64,000 bases of DNA, taken from the NCBI GenBank assembly GCA_022574595.1, contig JACZRS010000001.1, positions 310,001 through 374,000 of the forward strand. Reading direction: 5' to 3'. Shown piece after piece: positions 1-9,121 of this stretch. This DNA comes from Planctomycetota bacterium (lineage in GTDB: Bacteria; Planctomycetota; Phycisphaerae; Phycisphaerales; SM1A02). The notes under the pieces were generated by a model. The model did no database searches, was not told the origin of the DNA, and was given only the letters and a program-made list of their open reading frames with translations. The position numbers were made by a program, and so were the translations under genes. Numbering within the stretch: position 1 is the stretch's first letter; each line of letters begins with the position of its first letter.

Positions 1-1
1 C

Positions 2-769
2 AACCAACGAATCCGAGCTGAAGTAGAGCATGTGGCTGATATTCAACGTGCGCTTCTACCTAACCCGTTGCCCAAAATCCCCGGACTTCAAATTGCCACA
101 AGTTATGAAACTTTCGATCAAGCAGGTGGTGACCACTATGACTTTCGTCCGCTTTGTGAACTTCCAGATGGAAGCGGCCCGGATCCGGAAGGCATGTGGA
201 GCATTCTAATTGCTGATGCATCAGGACATGGACCGGCTGCGGCGGTAGTTGTGGCGATGCTGCACGCAATACTTCATGCATACCCCCACCAACCAGATAG
301 TGCTGCTGCAATGCTTAATCACGCCAACAGCCACCTCGCAGCAAAGCGCATCGAAAGCTCGTTTGTTACTGCGTTCCTTGGAGTATATGATCCTAAAACC
401 AAGCGATTAACCTACGCACGCGCCGGGCATAATCCACCATTATTAAAAAACCCAGGATCAGGCGGTGAGGTACTGCGCTTGGAGGCAGTAGGCGGCGTGC
501 CTCTAGGTGTTGAAGATCAATCGCACTATGAAGATGCAACCATCGAGCTTAAGACCGGCCAAACGCTGGTGTTGTATACCGATGGCATAACCGAAGCACG
601 GAATTCTGATGGTGAAATGTTCGGCGTAGAGGGGATCGAACGTGCGCTTGAAGAATGTACCGGCCAACTTGATTGTGTGGTTAAATCAATAACCGAGCCA
701 CTTGGTCGCCATCAAAAAGATAACCAGCCCGACGATGATCAAACCGTCGTGGCCATGCAGATTCTTTGA
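2..769 (+). CDS. PP2C-type serine phosphatase, RsbU/SpoIIE family (5' end cut by window)
   Basis: This is a metal-dependent phosphoserine phosphatase domain of the kind that ends RsbU/SpoIIE-type signalling proteins and dephosphorylates anti-anti-sigma partners. The frame is open to the first bases of the window, reading NQRIRAEVEHVADIQRALLP, so the GTG at 32 is an internal codon and the N-terminal sensor region lies upstream. Visible motifs are the first metal-binding segment GGDHYDF, then LIADASGHGPAAA, the RAGHNPPLL segment, and LVLYTDGITEARN near the end. The C-terminus is natural and converges with the epimerase gene 16 bases away. Family assignment is firm; the partner protein and sensory input cannot be seen. 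Confidence 0.9.
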   Translation, partial: NQRIRAEVEHVADIQRALLPNPLPKIPGLQIATSYETFDQAGGDHYDFRPLCELPDGSGPDPEGMWSILIADASGHGPAAAVVVAMLHAILHAYPHQPDSAAAMLNHANSHLAAKRIESSFVTAFLGVYDPKTKRLTYARAGHNPPLLKNPGSGGEVLRLEAVGGVPLGVEDQSHYEDATIELKTGQTLVLYTDGITEARNSDGEMFGVEGIERALEECTGQLDCVVKSITEPLGRHQKDNQPDDDQTVVAMQIL

Positions 770-785
770 GATTGTTAATCTAAAC

Positions 786-1769
786 TCAGCTAGCCGGCTG
801 GCCATAGGTTTGTTTGTAATACACCAAGGCATCTTGCAAACCCTGCTCGAAGTTCAAGATTGGTTCATAGTTGAGCAATTTGCGTGCTGCATCAATGCTT
901 GCGCAGCTATGCTGCACTTCGCCAACACGAGGTTCAGCAAATTCGCACTCGCTACTGACTCCAAGAATCTTTGCCATTAAAGCAACTAGTTCCAACAGGT
1001 CAAAGCTCTTGCCACACGCTACATTTACAGTTTCGCCTTTTAGGTGTTTGTCGCTAGCGCCTGCAAGTAAGTTTGCGTGAACCGCATTTTTAACGTGTGT
1101 AAAGTCGCGCGTTTGTGAACCATCTCCATATATCACGGGCTTTCGACCTTGCAGCATAGCCTCAGCGAATTTAGGAATAACCGCTGCGTATGGAGAGTCT
1201 GGCCGTTGACCCGGGCCGAAGATGTTGAAGTAGCGTAAATTAATGGTTGAGATATTAAAGCAATACGAGTAAGCCCTTAGTAAATACTCAGCTGAACATT
1301 TTGCAACTGCGTAAGGTGACATTGGTTCCGGTGGCATGGATTCGATCTTTGGCAGTATTGGATTGTCGCCATAGACACTACTTGATGCTGCAAACACAAC
1401 ACGCTTTGCTTTTGTTGATCGCGCTGCTTCAAGAACTCTTAGCGTTCCCGTTGCGTTAGCTTCGTAGTAACCGACAGGATCATCGACACTGCCTGGAACT
1501 GATGTTAGAGCTGCTTCGTGAAAAATCAGATCGATATCGCTTGTAGCGCTGGCTAATGCATCCGCATCAAGAATCGAACCGCGCACCAGACGAATCTGGT
1601 CCGTAAACGGTTTGAGGTTCTCTTCAAGCCCGCTAGAAAAATCATCCAGCACACAAACATCTGCTCCAAGCTTTACAAGTTCGCTCGTAAGATGCGAACC
1701 GATGAAGCCCGCACCTCCAGTTACACAGACCTTTCGCCCTTGGTATTTTACTTTAAGATCTATGCTCAT
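786..1769 (-). CDS. NAD-dependent sugar-nucleotide epimerase/dehydratase (extended SDR)
   Basis: An extended short-chain dehydrogenase/reductase of the UDP-glucose/UDP-GlcNAc 4-epimerase type, 327 residues, the usual length. It carries the Rossmann motif TGGAGFIGSHL near residue 17, a DDFSSG segment typical of NAD binding, the ASSSVYGD segment holding the catalytic Ser, and the YxxxK pair in SPYAVAKCSAEY. NLRYFNIFGPGQRPDSPYA and YGDGSQTRDF are typical of the WbpP/GalE branch. It probably supplies an epimerised nucleotide sugar for surface polysaccharide; the exact substrate is not readable. It stands alone, convergent with the phosphatase. The ATG at 1769 fits the family start. Confidence 0.88.
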   Translation of the reverse strand: MSIDLKVKYQGRKVCVTGGAGFIGSHLTSELVKLGADVCVLDDFSSGLEENLKPFTDQIRLVRGSILDADALASATSDIDLIFHEAALTSVPGSVDDPVGYYEANATGTLRVLEAARSTKAKRVVFAASSSVYGDNPILPKIESMPPEPMSPYAVAKCSAEYLLRAYSYCFNISTINLRYFNIFGPGQRPDSPYAAVIPKFAEAMLQGRKPVIYGDGSQTRDFTHVKNAVHANLLAGASDKHLKGETVNVACGKSFDLLELVALMAKILGVSSECEFAEPRVGEVQHSCASIDAARKLLNYEPILNFEQGLQDALVYYKQTYGQPAS

Positions 1770-1905
1770 GAGTTAGGAAGTTTAGCCATCGCAAGCTGTA
1801 ACGCTTTTGGGTTCTAGTGGGTTGTTTGAGCGCAGCAGAATCTTCTAACTGCACATCAGAAATGCTTCTATCTGGTCTAGTTTACGTTGTACGCAGCTAA
1901 CTTGC

Positions 1906-2430
1906 TTACGGTTCATCGCCTGGGCCAGTTGGGGCAGAAACCGCATCCATAGCCGATTCACTGTAGTTTGGCTTAGGTGTATTTTTAGAGATCCGCCAAA
2001 ATCGCGTGTGCTTCACCGTATAGCTACCAAATAAGTCCTTGGTGAATTTCATGGTTACAAAATCGTGATAGATCCCTTGGCGCGGATAGTATATATCTAC
2101 CGCCGCTTCCATATCCCAAAATCTAACCTCAACAATGTGGTAGGCTGGTTCATCAGAATCAAATTGCGGGTGCCCGCCACCTAATTTCTGAGATACTGCG
2201 TAGTAAACTACACCGGGCGTACCCGGCGGCAAGTTTATCGCAATATCTTCACCAACATTTCCATTGTAGTGGATTTGTGCGTAACGAATCGCCTTAGCCA
2301 TAAGCGTCGGCATAGGCTCCGCAGATGCATCAACCACACCCTCAAATCCAGGTGGGGGTGGGTACATAGTCATAGAAGCGCACCCAGTTAGTGTTATTAA
2401 GACTAATCCAACAATCGCAGCCATCTTCAT
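1906..2430 (-). CDS. Hypothetical lipoprotein
   Basis: I do not recognise the family. The frame can be read from 2487, but the ATG at 2430 is preferred: an AGGGAG ribosome site lies just upstream and the protein then begins MKMAAIVGLVLITLTGCASM, a short lipoprotein signal with lipobox LTGC. The mature part is about 160 residues, starts with a proline-rich stretch after the Cys (MYPPPPGFEG), and contains alternating beta-type segments without Cys pairs or known catalytic motifs. It is probably anchored in a membrane facing the periplasm. No operon partner is evident; the intergenic space upstream separates it from divergent ubiX. Confidence 0.7.
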   Translation of the reverse strand: MKMAAIVGLVLITLTGCASMTMYPPPPGFEGVVDASAEPMPTLMAKAIRYAQIHYNGNVGEDIAINLPPGTPGVVYYAVSQKLGGGHPQFDSDEPAYHIVEVRFWDMEAAVDIYYPRQGIYHDFVTMKFTKDLFGSYTVKHTRFWRISKNTPKPNYSESAMDAVSAPTGPGDEP

Positions 2431-2560
2431 CAGCAAGCTCCCTTTTTGAGCTATTTTCAGCTGCAAGTGTACCAAGTTCGCCCGCAAACGCAGCTAGTTG
2501 CCTACCCTATTAACGAACTTATTGAGTTCATAGTGCCAAATGCCTTTTTTCCATTCCCTC

Positions 2561-2585
2561 GTAGGGTCAAGCCCTACGGCTAAAC
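2561..2585 (+). repeat. Short hairpin repeat, family A, copy 1
   Basis: Perfect 6-bp stem GTAGGG/CCCTAC around loop TCAAG, followed by the constant tail CGGCTAAAC. Related copies lie at 22004, 32351 (minus), 41488 and 47998, with different stem bases that still pair. This copy sits upstream of ubiX. Confidence 0.75.
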
Positions 2586-2607
2586 GTGTTTTTTTCTCGA
2601 TCCCTCG

Positions 2608-3234
2608 ATGCCTTCTACTACACCTTCCAACATTGTCTTAGCCATCACCGGTGCGTCCGGAGCTATTTACGCCCAAAGGGTGATGCAGCTACTCGCCCAA
2701 GCGGATGTGCAGATCCATCTGACGATTTCCTCGCTGGGTAAGAGGCTGCTATTTGATGAGCTAGATATGAAACGCATTGATGCGGATGCTCTGACAGGCG
2801 GGTGTGGCGAGCGCGTCACTATCTATAGCAATAATGATGTAGGAGCAGCAATCGCATCGGGATCGTTCCTGCATGATGGGATGATAATTGTGCCATGCTC
2901 AGCTAACACAATGGGCGCAATCGCAGCAGGCATCGGCGACAACCTGGTCAAACGCGCAGCTGCAGTAACACTAAAAGAGCGACGCAAGTTAATTCTTGCG
3001 TATCGTGAAACACCTATGAGCCACATTGATATTTGTAATATGAAAAGGTTAAGTGAAGCGGGAGCCATAATCGCGCCGCTAGCGCCCGGTTTTTATCTAT
3101 TACCAAAATCAATTGATGATCTAGTAGATTTCATGGCCGGTAAACTGCTGGACCTACTTAACGTGCCCCATGATCTAGACATCCGCTGGGACGAACACAT
3201 TGTAACAAAAACCGACACAGACACCCACGCATAG
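2608..3234 (+). CDS. ubiX: Flavin prenyltransferase UbiX
   Basis: UbiX attaches a dimethylallyl unit to FMN to make prenylated FMN, the cofactor of UbiD-type decarboxylases. The protein (208 residues, normal size) begins with the flavoprotein motif LAITGASGAIYAQRV, has the VPCSANTMGAIAAGIGDNL segment that shapes the FMN/prenyl site, then the signature RETPMSHIDICNM and APLAPGFY near the C-terminus. No ubiD is in the window, so the decarboxylase partner must be elsewhere. The last codons and the stop lie in the first unit of a 22-bp tandem repeat that continues downstream, so the C-terminal DTHA may be repeat-derived. There is no clear ribosome site before the ATG. Confidence 0.95.
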   Translation: MPSTTPSNIVLAITGASGAIYAQRVMQLLAQADVQIHLTISSLGKRLLFDELDMKRIDADALTGGCGERVTIYSNNDVGAAIASGSFLHDGMIIVPCSANTMGAIAAGIGDNLVKRAAAVTLKERRKLILAYRETPMSHIDICNMKRLSEAGAIIAPLAPGFYLLPKSIDDLVDFMAGKLLDLLNVPHDLDIRWDEHIVTKTDTDTHA

Positions 3235-3289
3235 CCATCCCGACGCCCACGGATAGCCATCCCGACGCCCACGGATAGCAATCCGTGGG
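3220..3289 (+). repeat. Three 22-bp tandem repeats ending in a perfect palindrome (family B)
   Basis: Units start at 3220, 3242 and 3264, each close to GACGCCCACGGATAGCCATC. The third unit runs into a perfect hairpin: CCCACGGAT, loop AGCA, ATCCGTGGG (3268-3289). The first unit contains the stop codon of ubiX. Single related hairpins occur at 21954-21975 and 63006-63025. It could end ubiX transcription, although no clean T-run follows. Confidence 0.8.
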
Positions 3290-3312
3290 GTTCCGGGGTT
3301 CTTATTCTTACC

Positions 3313-3333
3313 CCCTCTCCCCCCGGGAGAGGG
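3313..3333. repeat. Palindrome CCCTCTCCC/GGGAGAGGG (family C)
   Basis: A 9-bp perfect stem with a three-base loop. A relative with stem CCCCTCTCC/GGAGAGGGG lies at 32463-32485, also beside a short tandem repeat and a family A hairpin. GC-rich palindromes of this look are common dispersed intergenic repeats in many bacteria. Confidence 0.7.
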
Positions 3334-3390
3334 CTGGGTCTCCATAGGCGACTCGCCGTGGCGAGGTGAGTGTCCTATCTTCTCTTTCCC

Positions 3391-3412
3391 CTGACTCCTG
3401 ACTCCTGACTCC
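3391..3412. repeat. 7-bp tandem repeat (CTGACTC, three copies)
   Basis: Three contiguous CTGACTC units between ubiX and the giant VIT/VWA gene. A reverse-complement-like pair of TCAGGTG units lies at 32395-32408. Confidence 0.65.
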
Positions 3413-3428
3413 TAACACTTCCCCCAAA

Positions 3429-3455
3429 CGCTCCCCTCCAGGTCGCGGCTAAACG
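3429..3455 (+). repeat. Family A variant, immediately after the VIT/VWA gene stop
   Basis: Carries the tail GTCGCGGCTAAACG preceded by CGCTCCCCT. It is almost identical to the inverted copy at 63064-63091, so the two ends of this window share a 27-28 base element. Confidence 0.65.
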
Positions 3456-3457
3456 CG

Positions 3458-6400
3458 TTACTGCTGCGTAACCCGTGCCAACTCAATCCATTTCACTGCT
3501 TCAAGTAATGCTACATTTGCGAGCTTGTCCGCCTGGATTTCACCAACAACAAACGAGCAGCCTTTCGGTTTGGCGATGATCGTCAGGCCCACTTCTTTAA
3601 GCGAGCTAATTGCTTCATCATCAACGCTTGTTAGAAGCACGCTCACAAGAAGCGTATTATCTTCTTCTGAGCGAGCCGTTTTGTCCCCAGAACGGTTATC
3701 GCTCAATTGCAATACAACTAACTTTTGATAAAGACTATCTTCAAGCACATTTTGCAAACGCGCTTCAATATACGCAGCGAGCAGAATCTCATTTAGTTGG
3801 TTGTAAGCCTGTTTAGCGATCTCAACCACCGCTTGTTTTTTCTGCTCATCATCAAGCGCTTCGTTCTTAAATGTGTCGCGCATCTTTGAGCCGTATTCAT
3901 AGTCAGGCAGATATTCGACTAACTCATCTGTTAGCTGTGATGCCACTTCAAGTTCATCAGCGTTTGCGAACTGTCCAATGATGATCGCAACTTCATTAGC
4001 CAGCATGGGCCGACCTGCTCGGTTAAATAGATGTGTTAGTAAAGGTAAATCGACTTGCTCGGATGAAGTTTGAACTTCAGCTTGCTCTGCTTTAAGCGCA
4101 TCAATCCAATCAATCGCTTCTTCGAGCTGGTTCTTCAGTTCATCCGAATCAACTGGCTTGGCAGTAGATTCATCTACTTGAGCTAGTTTTAAATCAGTTG
4201 TTTGTGAATCTTTTCCAGTAGCTGCGTCAAAATCTGTTGCTGATTTTACAAGCTCTTTAATAGCTTTCTTTTTTTCAACTATATTTTTGAGTTCGAGATA
4301 GACATTCACTTGACCACCAACTGGTTCGCCGAATGTAGTGCCGTTCTTATCCGCTATTTCATCATCATTAACGTTCTTCTTGAAGAAGAACGCATCGCTA
4401 ATCATGGGAATATCGCCCATCAAAATACCTTCTCCCGAGAGGATAAATTTGGTTCGTGTATTCTCGAACCCAGCTCGATCCTCACCGATTGGCCCACCTG
4501 CCAACTGTTTTGTTTGCTGCCAGAGGAATGTAATGTTTCCGCCCATTTCAGATTTCTCGGCGGTGTTGTTATAGATGCGCCGTTGCTGATTGCGAATAGG
4601 AGTGTTCAAAGTCCAGTTGCCATCTGAGCCGCCTCCGCCGATATCGGGCCTAAACCCAGCTTTGTTAGCACCGCCACCAGCACCACCAGCGAAGCCGGCT
4701 GCTGGTGCGGGTGTATTTGCAGCAACTCCGCCGCGCATACGTCTACCAGCTTGAAGTCCCAAGCTCTCACCACTTGCTACACCCCTCTTGCCTTTAGCAA
4801 GTGTTCTTTTTCGTAGCATTTTTGGTGAGGGGTATGTTTTCCTCGGTGTAGCAGTAGTGCTTAGATATCCTTTGAATTGTGGTTCTGGTGCTCCCAAAGG
4901 AGCACTCGGTGATATTGTGACACCAACATTCGAGCGAACACCCGATTCGCTTATCCTCATTTGGAGTCTGTCAGCATTCGATCTAGCTTCTTTGAGTTGT
5001 TCACGCATCAATTCACTGTCTATGTCTAAAGAGATACCAGCTGAAATCTTTCCAATGCTTTGCTCTGGCCAATCCTCTGGATATGCCACGATTCCGCTTA
5101 TTGACTTAGGCCCAGGTTCGGTAGAGTTTTTAACCGGGGCAACCATCCGCTGCTGAGCCTCATACTGCAATTCATTGTAGCTACGATTCTTTTGTATTTG
5201 AATCGCATCCCAGTCACGATAATTCATCGTCGCGGTGATAACTTCTTTTAATGCCTTAGCTGCTGGATTCAACTCATCAATAAAGAGAATCCCATCTAGA
5301 ACCTGTATAGCTTCATTGTATTTAAGTTCTTTCTGCAACTGGTATACCCGAAGCAGATTCTCGTGGATCACTGCCTTGCGAACAATTGATGCTTTTCTTT
5401 CAGCTTGCTCAATAGGTGACAACTTTTCAAATTCACCCGAATCATCAGTCAGCTGCGCCACGACGCGCCCTAGATAGTGTGTTCTAGCGCGCAACTGCTC
5501 GCCGTAAATTGCATTATTGACCATCCCACCCCATATTCCCTCAAAGGAAACGCCGGCTGGCATTTCTATTGGTACTGCTACTAACACGGGTTCGCCGCCG
5601 ATTGTTATGCGCGATTTTTCTACAGCTACGAAACTTGTGAACTGTGTCATGATCTGAAATTCTTCGCCTAGCTCCACTATTTGCTGCGTTAAATCAGCGG
5701 GGAAGCGATTTTCCTGGGCCGCTCTTAAATCCTTATTCAGAATCTGCTCAACTTTCGCTCGCGCCCAAAGAGTTGATATCACATCATGCTCTTTTTGATC
5801 TAACGCAAACTCAAGATCAACTGTGCGCTCGTATCTGCCAGAGCCAGTATTACCCGCAATCGTCAACGTCCCCGTCCCGGCCTTGCTATAGCGCCCATGA
5901 ATAATCAATGGCTTAACATCAAACAAATCAGGCACCGCATCAAGCGGCGGAATTACATCCGTAACTTCAAGCCCATCACTGAACTCCAGCTTAATATCTG
6001 TTAGCACAGGCGTTTGGATTCGCCTGGTAAACCTCTTAACCGCTTCATCACTATCACTTTCAAGCAAAACGAATTCCGCTTCACCTCGGCCGGCATTGGC
6101 CATACCTTGCAGCAGCCAACGGTTTACGGAATTACCAATCCCGAAACTGAATACGCGCGTTGTGTGCGCGTTATTTTTAACCGCATCAATAATCGCCATA
6201 TCGTTACCGACATAACCATCGGTAAGGAACAGTACGATTCGCATGGCTTTGGCCGACTCTAGTTCTTCTTTATTTAGCACACTAGCATGGGTTACATTCA
6301 GGATGCGTTTACCGTCGCGCGTATCCCATGTGCCAGTCATGCGAATAGTTGCGCCCAGTTTTTGATAGATCAATGAAAAATCACTAATTGAGACTGCTTC

Positions 6401-8413
6401 AATAAATAGTCCATCTCGGACAGGAATATGCAAGGTTTCCGAATCCGCTGAGATGAAGCCCTTGATTAGTGCATCGACAATTACGCTTCTGCCATCGGCT
6501 GGGAGATTTGCAAGTTCATTGGGTGTTAATGGTAGTTTCTTTTTATCAATTCTTTGCACCAAAGCTTGATTAATCGCGGTCATCATTTCCGTGCCGCCGC
6601 GCCCTGTTTGTGAATCAATAAACGCTTGCGCAGCATTTCGGTTTTCCGCAGTGGCCGGCTTAGGTTCACTCCAGAGAACACTAGTTGAGCCTGCAAATGT
6701 AATAACATTAAAGGTATCTCCATCGCGCATGGCATCGATAGCTTTGTTTATTACTTCCTTGGATTTTTCGATTGGGAAACCGCTCATTGAGCCGGAGGTA
6801 TCCATCACGAAAATCAATTCGCGTGGCCCTACATTCGCATCATTCACACGATCTGGCGGCTGAAGGATCAGCGTAAAGAATCCACCATCTTCGCCTGCGT
6901 GTGTGAGCTGAGCTTCCTGGATTGCGTTAGATGATGTTTTCCAATTGAGCACAAAATCGCGGTTGGGGATTTCCTTGTCACTTGCCAGTGCGATAGTCAC
7001 TTTGCTGGGCGGTTCGCCGAGCTTGTTAACAAATTTTCCACCATCTATTTTGTGTTGCATAGATTTCAGATTGATAATGCCAGGCCCGCCGGTGTCGATG
7101 GTTACCTTCAGGGAAATGTTGTGCCCGGCGCGCACGCCTGGTTTTACCGGCTCAGGTGTAATGCGACTGGCATCGGGGACTTGGTTTGTGTTCTTTGAGA
7201 AGCCTGTTCCCATATTTTTGATAGATGCGGGGTCGGTATAGAACCATCGGCCGTTGATTTCGCCGGTTCCATCGGTATATAGCTGACCAAACTCTATTGA
7301 CTTATCAGTGTACTGAGCTTCAAAGCGGTACCACACGGTTGGCTGAATTGCGCCTCCGGTAGGATCACCTTTACCCCACCAGGTATTGCCGGGGTATGCG
7401 ATTGGCTGAGCAGATGAAAGTAGCGTATTAAGTTTACCGGTTTGTAGTGAGCCAAGTTTTTCGACATCGCCCGCTGCTCCGACGGTGAGTTTGGCCGGCC
7501 CTCTAAGAATAATACCATGACGAGCAGTAAGCTCAGCCGGCACGATTGATGGGCTGGTCATGGATGCGCCTGGAATATAGCGAGGTCCAACCACCATGGG
7601 AAAATCAAAAGTGAACTGGCCATCCTTACTTTCCAGTATTTCAACGTAACTGATTTCAATAATGATTTCCGCTTGCGGTTCGATGTTGGCGACAGATTGT
7701 GTGAAAATGTTCGGCCTCTCCTGTTCGAGCAGACTCGCAACGTACCCTGCTGCGCGCGCAGCTTGGTAAATCTGCTGCGCTACTTTGCGCTCTTTTACTT
7801 CGCCGATCACAACACGATCGCCTACGGTCATAGTCATGCGATCAACCGCAGCACGATGACTCATGGGGAAGGTGTACTGAGCTTCGATCTTGCTTAGATA
7901 AGGATTCTGGTAGGTCTGTTTAATCGTAACGCGGCTGAACAGCCCCGATATCTCAACATCAACATCAGTATGCTTAAGTGGGCATGGGCCTATTAGATTG
8001 CCATCTTCATCGTGGGCTTCGAGCTTACCGCCTTCGGGAACCATGATGATCTCAGCTTGCGCGTATGCAATACTGCCCGGCGTTGGAATGAATAGTGTAA
8101 CCAAAGCAACAAGGATAATCAGTGAAGCTGCTAATCGAGAATAGGGGTTCATAGCTATATTCCTTAATAGCGCAAAGGGCGATTGGCGCGATGTTGTAGA
8201 TTGTTGTGCAATTTCTTCTTGCTTGGCCTTTAGTTGAAAAATGTATTCTTCTTCAAGAGCTTGCTCAGCCAGAGCGCGAACAAGTCTGTCTCGGCCCAGC
8301 GCTGCTTGCTGTGCATTTTCTTCGTGCCAAGTTCGAAGCATTGCATCGAGCTGATCGTTTGGAGGTGGGCCAGCATCATTAGGCGTATTTAGATTGTCGT
8401 TTTTATTAGTCAT
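3458..8413 (-). CDS. Giant membrane protein with VIT and VWA domains; predicted anti-sigma partner
   Basis: 1651 residues. Residues 1-90 are hydrophilic and presumably cytoplasmic, followed by one membrane helix at about 93-112. A VIT domain lies at about 145-270 and a VWA domain at about 530-800 with an intact metal site: DTSGSM (Asp538), Thr608 in GRGGTEM, Asp732 in LTDGYVGND. About 100 residues (622-722) are inserted inside the VWA fold. A Gly-rich linker follows in the last third, then a C-terminal region I cannot assign. The start is 3 bases after the stop of an ECF sigma gene, so the two are one operon. The cytoplasmic stub next to a sigma factor suggests an anti-sigma role with an outward VIT/VWA sensor; this is inference. 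No cysteine-histidine zinc motif is seen in the stub. Confidence 0.88.
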   Translation of the reverse strand: MTNKNDNLNTPNDAGPPPNDQLDAMLRTWHEENAQQAALGRDRLVRALAEQALEEEYIFQLKAKQEEIAQQSTTSRQSPFALLRNIAMNPYSRLAASLIILVALVTLFIPTPGSIAYAQAEIIMVPEGGKLEAHDEDGNLIGPCPLKHTDVDVEISGLFSRVTIKQTYQNPYLSKIEAQYTFPMSHRAAVDRMTMTVGDRVVIGEVKERKVAQQIYQAARAAGYVASLLEQERPNIFTQSVANIEPQAEIIIEISYVEILESKDGQFTFDFPMVVGPRYIPGASMTSPSIVPAELTARHGIILRGPAKLTVGAAGDVEKLGSLQTGKLNTLLSSAQPIAYPGNTWWGKGDPTGGAIQPTVWYRFEAQYTDKSIEFGQLYTDGTGEINGRWFYTDPASIKNMGTGFSKNTNQVPDASRITPEPVKPGVRAGHNISLKVTIDTGGPGIINLKSMQHKIDGGKFVNKLGEPPSKVTIALASDKEIPNRDFVLNWKTSSNAIQEAQLTHAGEDGGFFTLILQPPDRVNDANVGPRELIFVMDTSGSMSGFPIEKSKEVINKAIDAMRDGDTFNVITFAGSTSVLWSEPKPATAENRNAAQAFIDSQTGRGGTEMMTAINQALVQRIDKKKLPLTPNELANLPADGRSVIVDALIKGFISADSETLHIPVRDGLFIEAVSISDFSLIYQKLGATIRMTGTWDTRDGKRILNVTHASVLNKEELESAKAMRIVLFLTDGYVGNDMAIIDAVKNNAHTTRVFSFGIGNSVNRWLLQGMANAGRGEAEFVLLESDSDEAVKRFTRRIQTPVLTDIKLEFSDGLEVTDVIPPLDAVPDLFDVKPLIIHGRYSKAGTGTLTIAGNTGSGRYERTVDLEFALDQKEHDVISTLWARAKVEQILNKDLRAAQENRFPADLTQQIVELGEEFQIMTQFTSFVAVEKSRITIGGEPVLVAVPIEMPAGVSFEGIWGGMVNNAIYGEQLRARTHYLGRVVAQLTDDSGEFEKLSPIEQAERKASIVRKAVIHENLLRVYQLQKELKYNEAIQVLDGILFIDELNPAAKALKEVITATMNYRDWDAIQIQKNRSYNELQYEAQQRMVAPVKNSTEPGPKSISGIVAYPEDWPEQSIGKISAGISLDIDSELMREQLKEARSNADRLQMRISESGVRSNVGVTISPSAPLGAPEPQFKGYLSTTATPRKTYPSPKMLRKRTLAKGKRGVASGESLGLQAGRRMRGGVAANTPAPAAGFAGGAGGGANKAGFRPDIGGGGSDGNWTLNTPIRNQQRRIYNNTAEKSEMGGNITFLWQQTKQLAGGPIGEDRAGFENTRTKFILSGEGILMGDIPMISDAFFFKKNVNDDEIADKNGTTFGEPVGGQVNVYLELKNIVEKKKAIKELVKSATDFDAATGKDSQTTDLKLAQVDESTAKPVDSDELKNQLEEAIDWIDALKAEQAEVQTSSEQVDLPLLTHLFNRAGRPMLANEVAIIIGQFANADELEVASQLTDELVEYLPDYEYGSKMRDTFKNEALDDEQKKQAVVEIAKQAYNQLNEILLAAYIEARLQNVLEDSLYQKLVVLQLSDNRSGDKTARSEEDNTLLVSVLLTSVDDEAISSLKEVGLTIIAKPKGCSFVVGEIQADKLANVALLEAVKWIELARVTQQ

Positions 8414-8416
8414 GAT

Positions 8417-9061
8417 TTATTCGCTTGATAGCATGAGTTGTGCAAGACTATCTCGCGCTTTTGCTAGCAGTTTGTAGTAACCACTGCGTGAAAGCCCGAG
8501 TGTGGATTGGGCAGATTGAACAGGGTCTTTTTCCAGGTAATAAAGGTGAATCGCTAGACGCTGACGATCATCGAGTTGGTCGATTGCTTTATCGAGTTGC
8601 TGCATCTGCTCAGCGTGTTCAACAGAGTCTGTGGGCGTGACGGCTTTTGAGGATTGTTCTGCTGTTTTAATTAGCATCGCTTGACCCTCGTGTCGTTTTC
8701 TTCGTTGTTTTGATCTAACAAATTCGGAGCAGACGCGTCTTGCGATTCCATATAGCCAGGGGCGAAGTTTGTTTGCCGATTCGACTTTTTCCAAAAGGCG
8801 GTAAGCACGGATGAATGTCTCCTGCGTTGCATCCTCCGCTTCTGTGAGCGATAGCCGCCGACATAGCGAAAGCACAACCGCTGCGTGTCGGTCATAAATC
8901 CGAGCAAAGGCAGCTTGATCTCCGCTCTTTGCAGCGTTGAAATCCGCTATTTCCTGCTCGTCTACATTGGATATGGCCGGCGTAGCTGGGGAGTCTCCAC
9001 CTGTTTGAAGCTTTTCTTCAGCCTTCTCGGAAATGGGTTTGCCAGGCGTTTTTATGGTCAT
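8417..9061 (-). CDS. ECF-type RNA polymerase sigma factor
   Basis: A sigma-70 family protein of the extracytoplasmic-function type, 214 residues. After about 45 polar residues come region 2 (FARIYDRHAAVVLSL, DATQETFIRAYRLL, RPWLYGIARRVC) and region 4 (LDDRQRLAIHLYYLE followed by the helix-turn-helix LGLSRSGYYKLLAKARDSL). It would direct RNA polymerase to its own promoter set, probably including this operon. The next gene, starting 3 bases on, is a membrane VIT/VWA protein that is the natural candidate regulator. The ATG at 9061 is chosen because the frame upstream has no better start. Confidence 0.92.
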   Translation of the reverse strand: MTIKTPGKPISEKAEEKLQTGGDSPATPAISNVDEQEIADFNAAKSGDQAAFARIYDRHAAVVLSLCRRLSLTEAEDATQETFIRAYRLLEKVESANKLRPWLYGIARRVCSEFVRSKQRRKRHEGQAMLIKTAEQSSKAVTPTDSVEHAEQMQQLDKAIDQLDDRQRLAIHLYYLEKDPVQSAQSTLGLSRSGYYKLLAKARDSLAQLMLSSE

Positions 9062-9121
9062 CAGAGGGCGGTCCAGGTCAAAACCGGGCGGTTAATTAAG
9101 CAATACGTCGCTTAAAGCTTT

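Noticed and set aside
3220-3289. Tandem repeats that might be a CRISPR array
   Set aside because: The 22-bp units are contiguous with no spacers.
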